64,000 nucleotides of DNA from Streptomyces spinoverrucosus (GTDB lineage: Bacteria; Actinomycetota; Actinomycetes; Streptomycetales; Streptomycetaceae): contig NZ_JADPZX010000001.1 of NCBI RefSeq assembly GCF_015712165.1, forward strand, positions 620,001 to 684,000. Reading direction: 5' to 3'. Below the pieces are notes generated by a model that made no database searches, had not been told where the DNA came from, and saw only the letters and a list, made by a program, of their open reading frames with translations. Shown piece by piece: positions 63,923-64,000 of this stretch. How positions within the stretch are numbered: the first letter of the stretch is position 1; every line of letters begins with the position of its first letter. The position numbers were made by a program, and so were the translations under genes.

Positions 63923-64000
63923 TTCTGTGCGGGCCCTCGGGGAGATCGTTGTCGGCTCGCTCCCCGTACGTAATCCCCCGTCCGCGCTTCCGCAACCCGC

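Overview
The window is high-GC actinobacterial DNA, almost certainly from a Streptomyces chromosome. Supporting signs are GTG/TTG starts behind AAGGAG-type ribosome sites, mycothiol-dependent formaldehyde oxidation, an Rpf-type muralytic enzyme, an ALF-repeat giant protein, and several intergenic repeat types that I recall as scattered through Streptomyces genomes. No rRNA, tRNA, CRISPR array or complete transposon was seen.

Layout. 1-5.5 kb: end of a lipase-maturation-factor-like gene, then a four-gene operon with 4-base overlaps for non-phosphorylating L-fucose breakdown (fuconate dehydratase, SDR dehydrogenase, aldo/keto reductase, lactonase) with a divergent GntR regulator. 5.6-13 kb: secreted protein, GH38 alpha-mannosidase, amidase, acetyltransferase, a 57-residue orphan peptide and a PhnZ-like HD enzyme. 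13-25 kb: zinc-ribbon SDR, WS/DGAT acyltransferase, a 0.9 kb field of tandem repeats, glgC and glgA, a siderophore-reductase-like [2Fe-2S] protein, a DMT transporter, an Rpf-LysM-M23 cell wall enzyme and gnd. 25-28 kb: decayed DNA (racemase and folP pseudogenes, a purU 3' fragment) around an intact IclR regulator.

28-52.6 kb is a nearly complete choline-to-glycine catabolic island. A betaine ABC transporter (proVWX) follows betB. BetA and BetB oxidise choline to betaine. A Rieske oxygenase with its ferredoxin and reductase would demethylate betaine to dimethylglycine. A dimethylglycine oxidase-type enzyme, FolD and heterotetrameric sarcosine oxidase (SoxB, a fused SoxD-SoxA, SoxG) continue to glycine. 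PurU, a MetF-like reductase, a mycothiol-dependent formaldehyde dehydrogenase and a metallo-beta-lactamase-fold protein handle the released one-carbon units. A second IclR regulator, very similar to the one at 26.2 kb and of the same length, sits inside. The promoters of this island carry a dyad I read as GTTGC-N7-GCAAC, usually as a tandem pair exactly 19 bp apart, and the same dyad overlaps the -10 box and start codon of both iclR genes. I infer that the paralogous IclR proteins control the whole pathway and themselves.

52.6-64 kb: chorismate-enzyme and integrase remnants, then a minus-strand locus resembling a secreted toxin system. It has a Tat-type ALF-repeat coiled-coil giant with a hydrophobic C-terminus, a secreted two-nuclease-domain protein (frameshifted here), a soluble YwqG/DUF1963-like protein and a decayed tandem copy of the last. 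A divergent secreted protein and an ABC exporter with a MerR-type promoter close the window.

Several single-base frameshifts fall in or near short C/G runs (25.16, 33.2, 56.8 kb). They may be true mutations or assembly errors, so the affected genes are marked accordingly.
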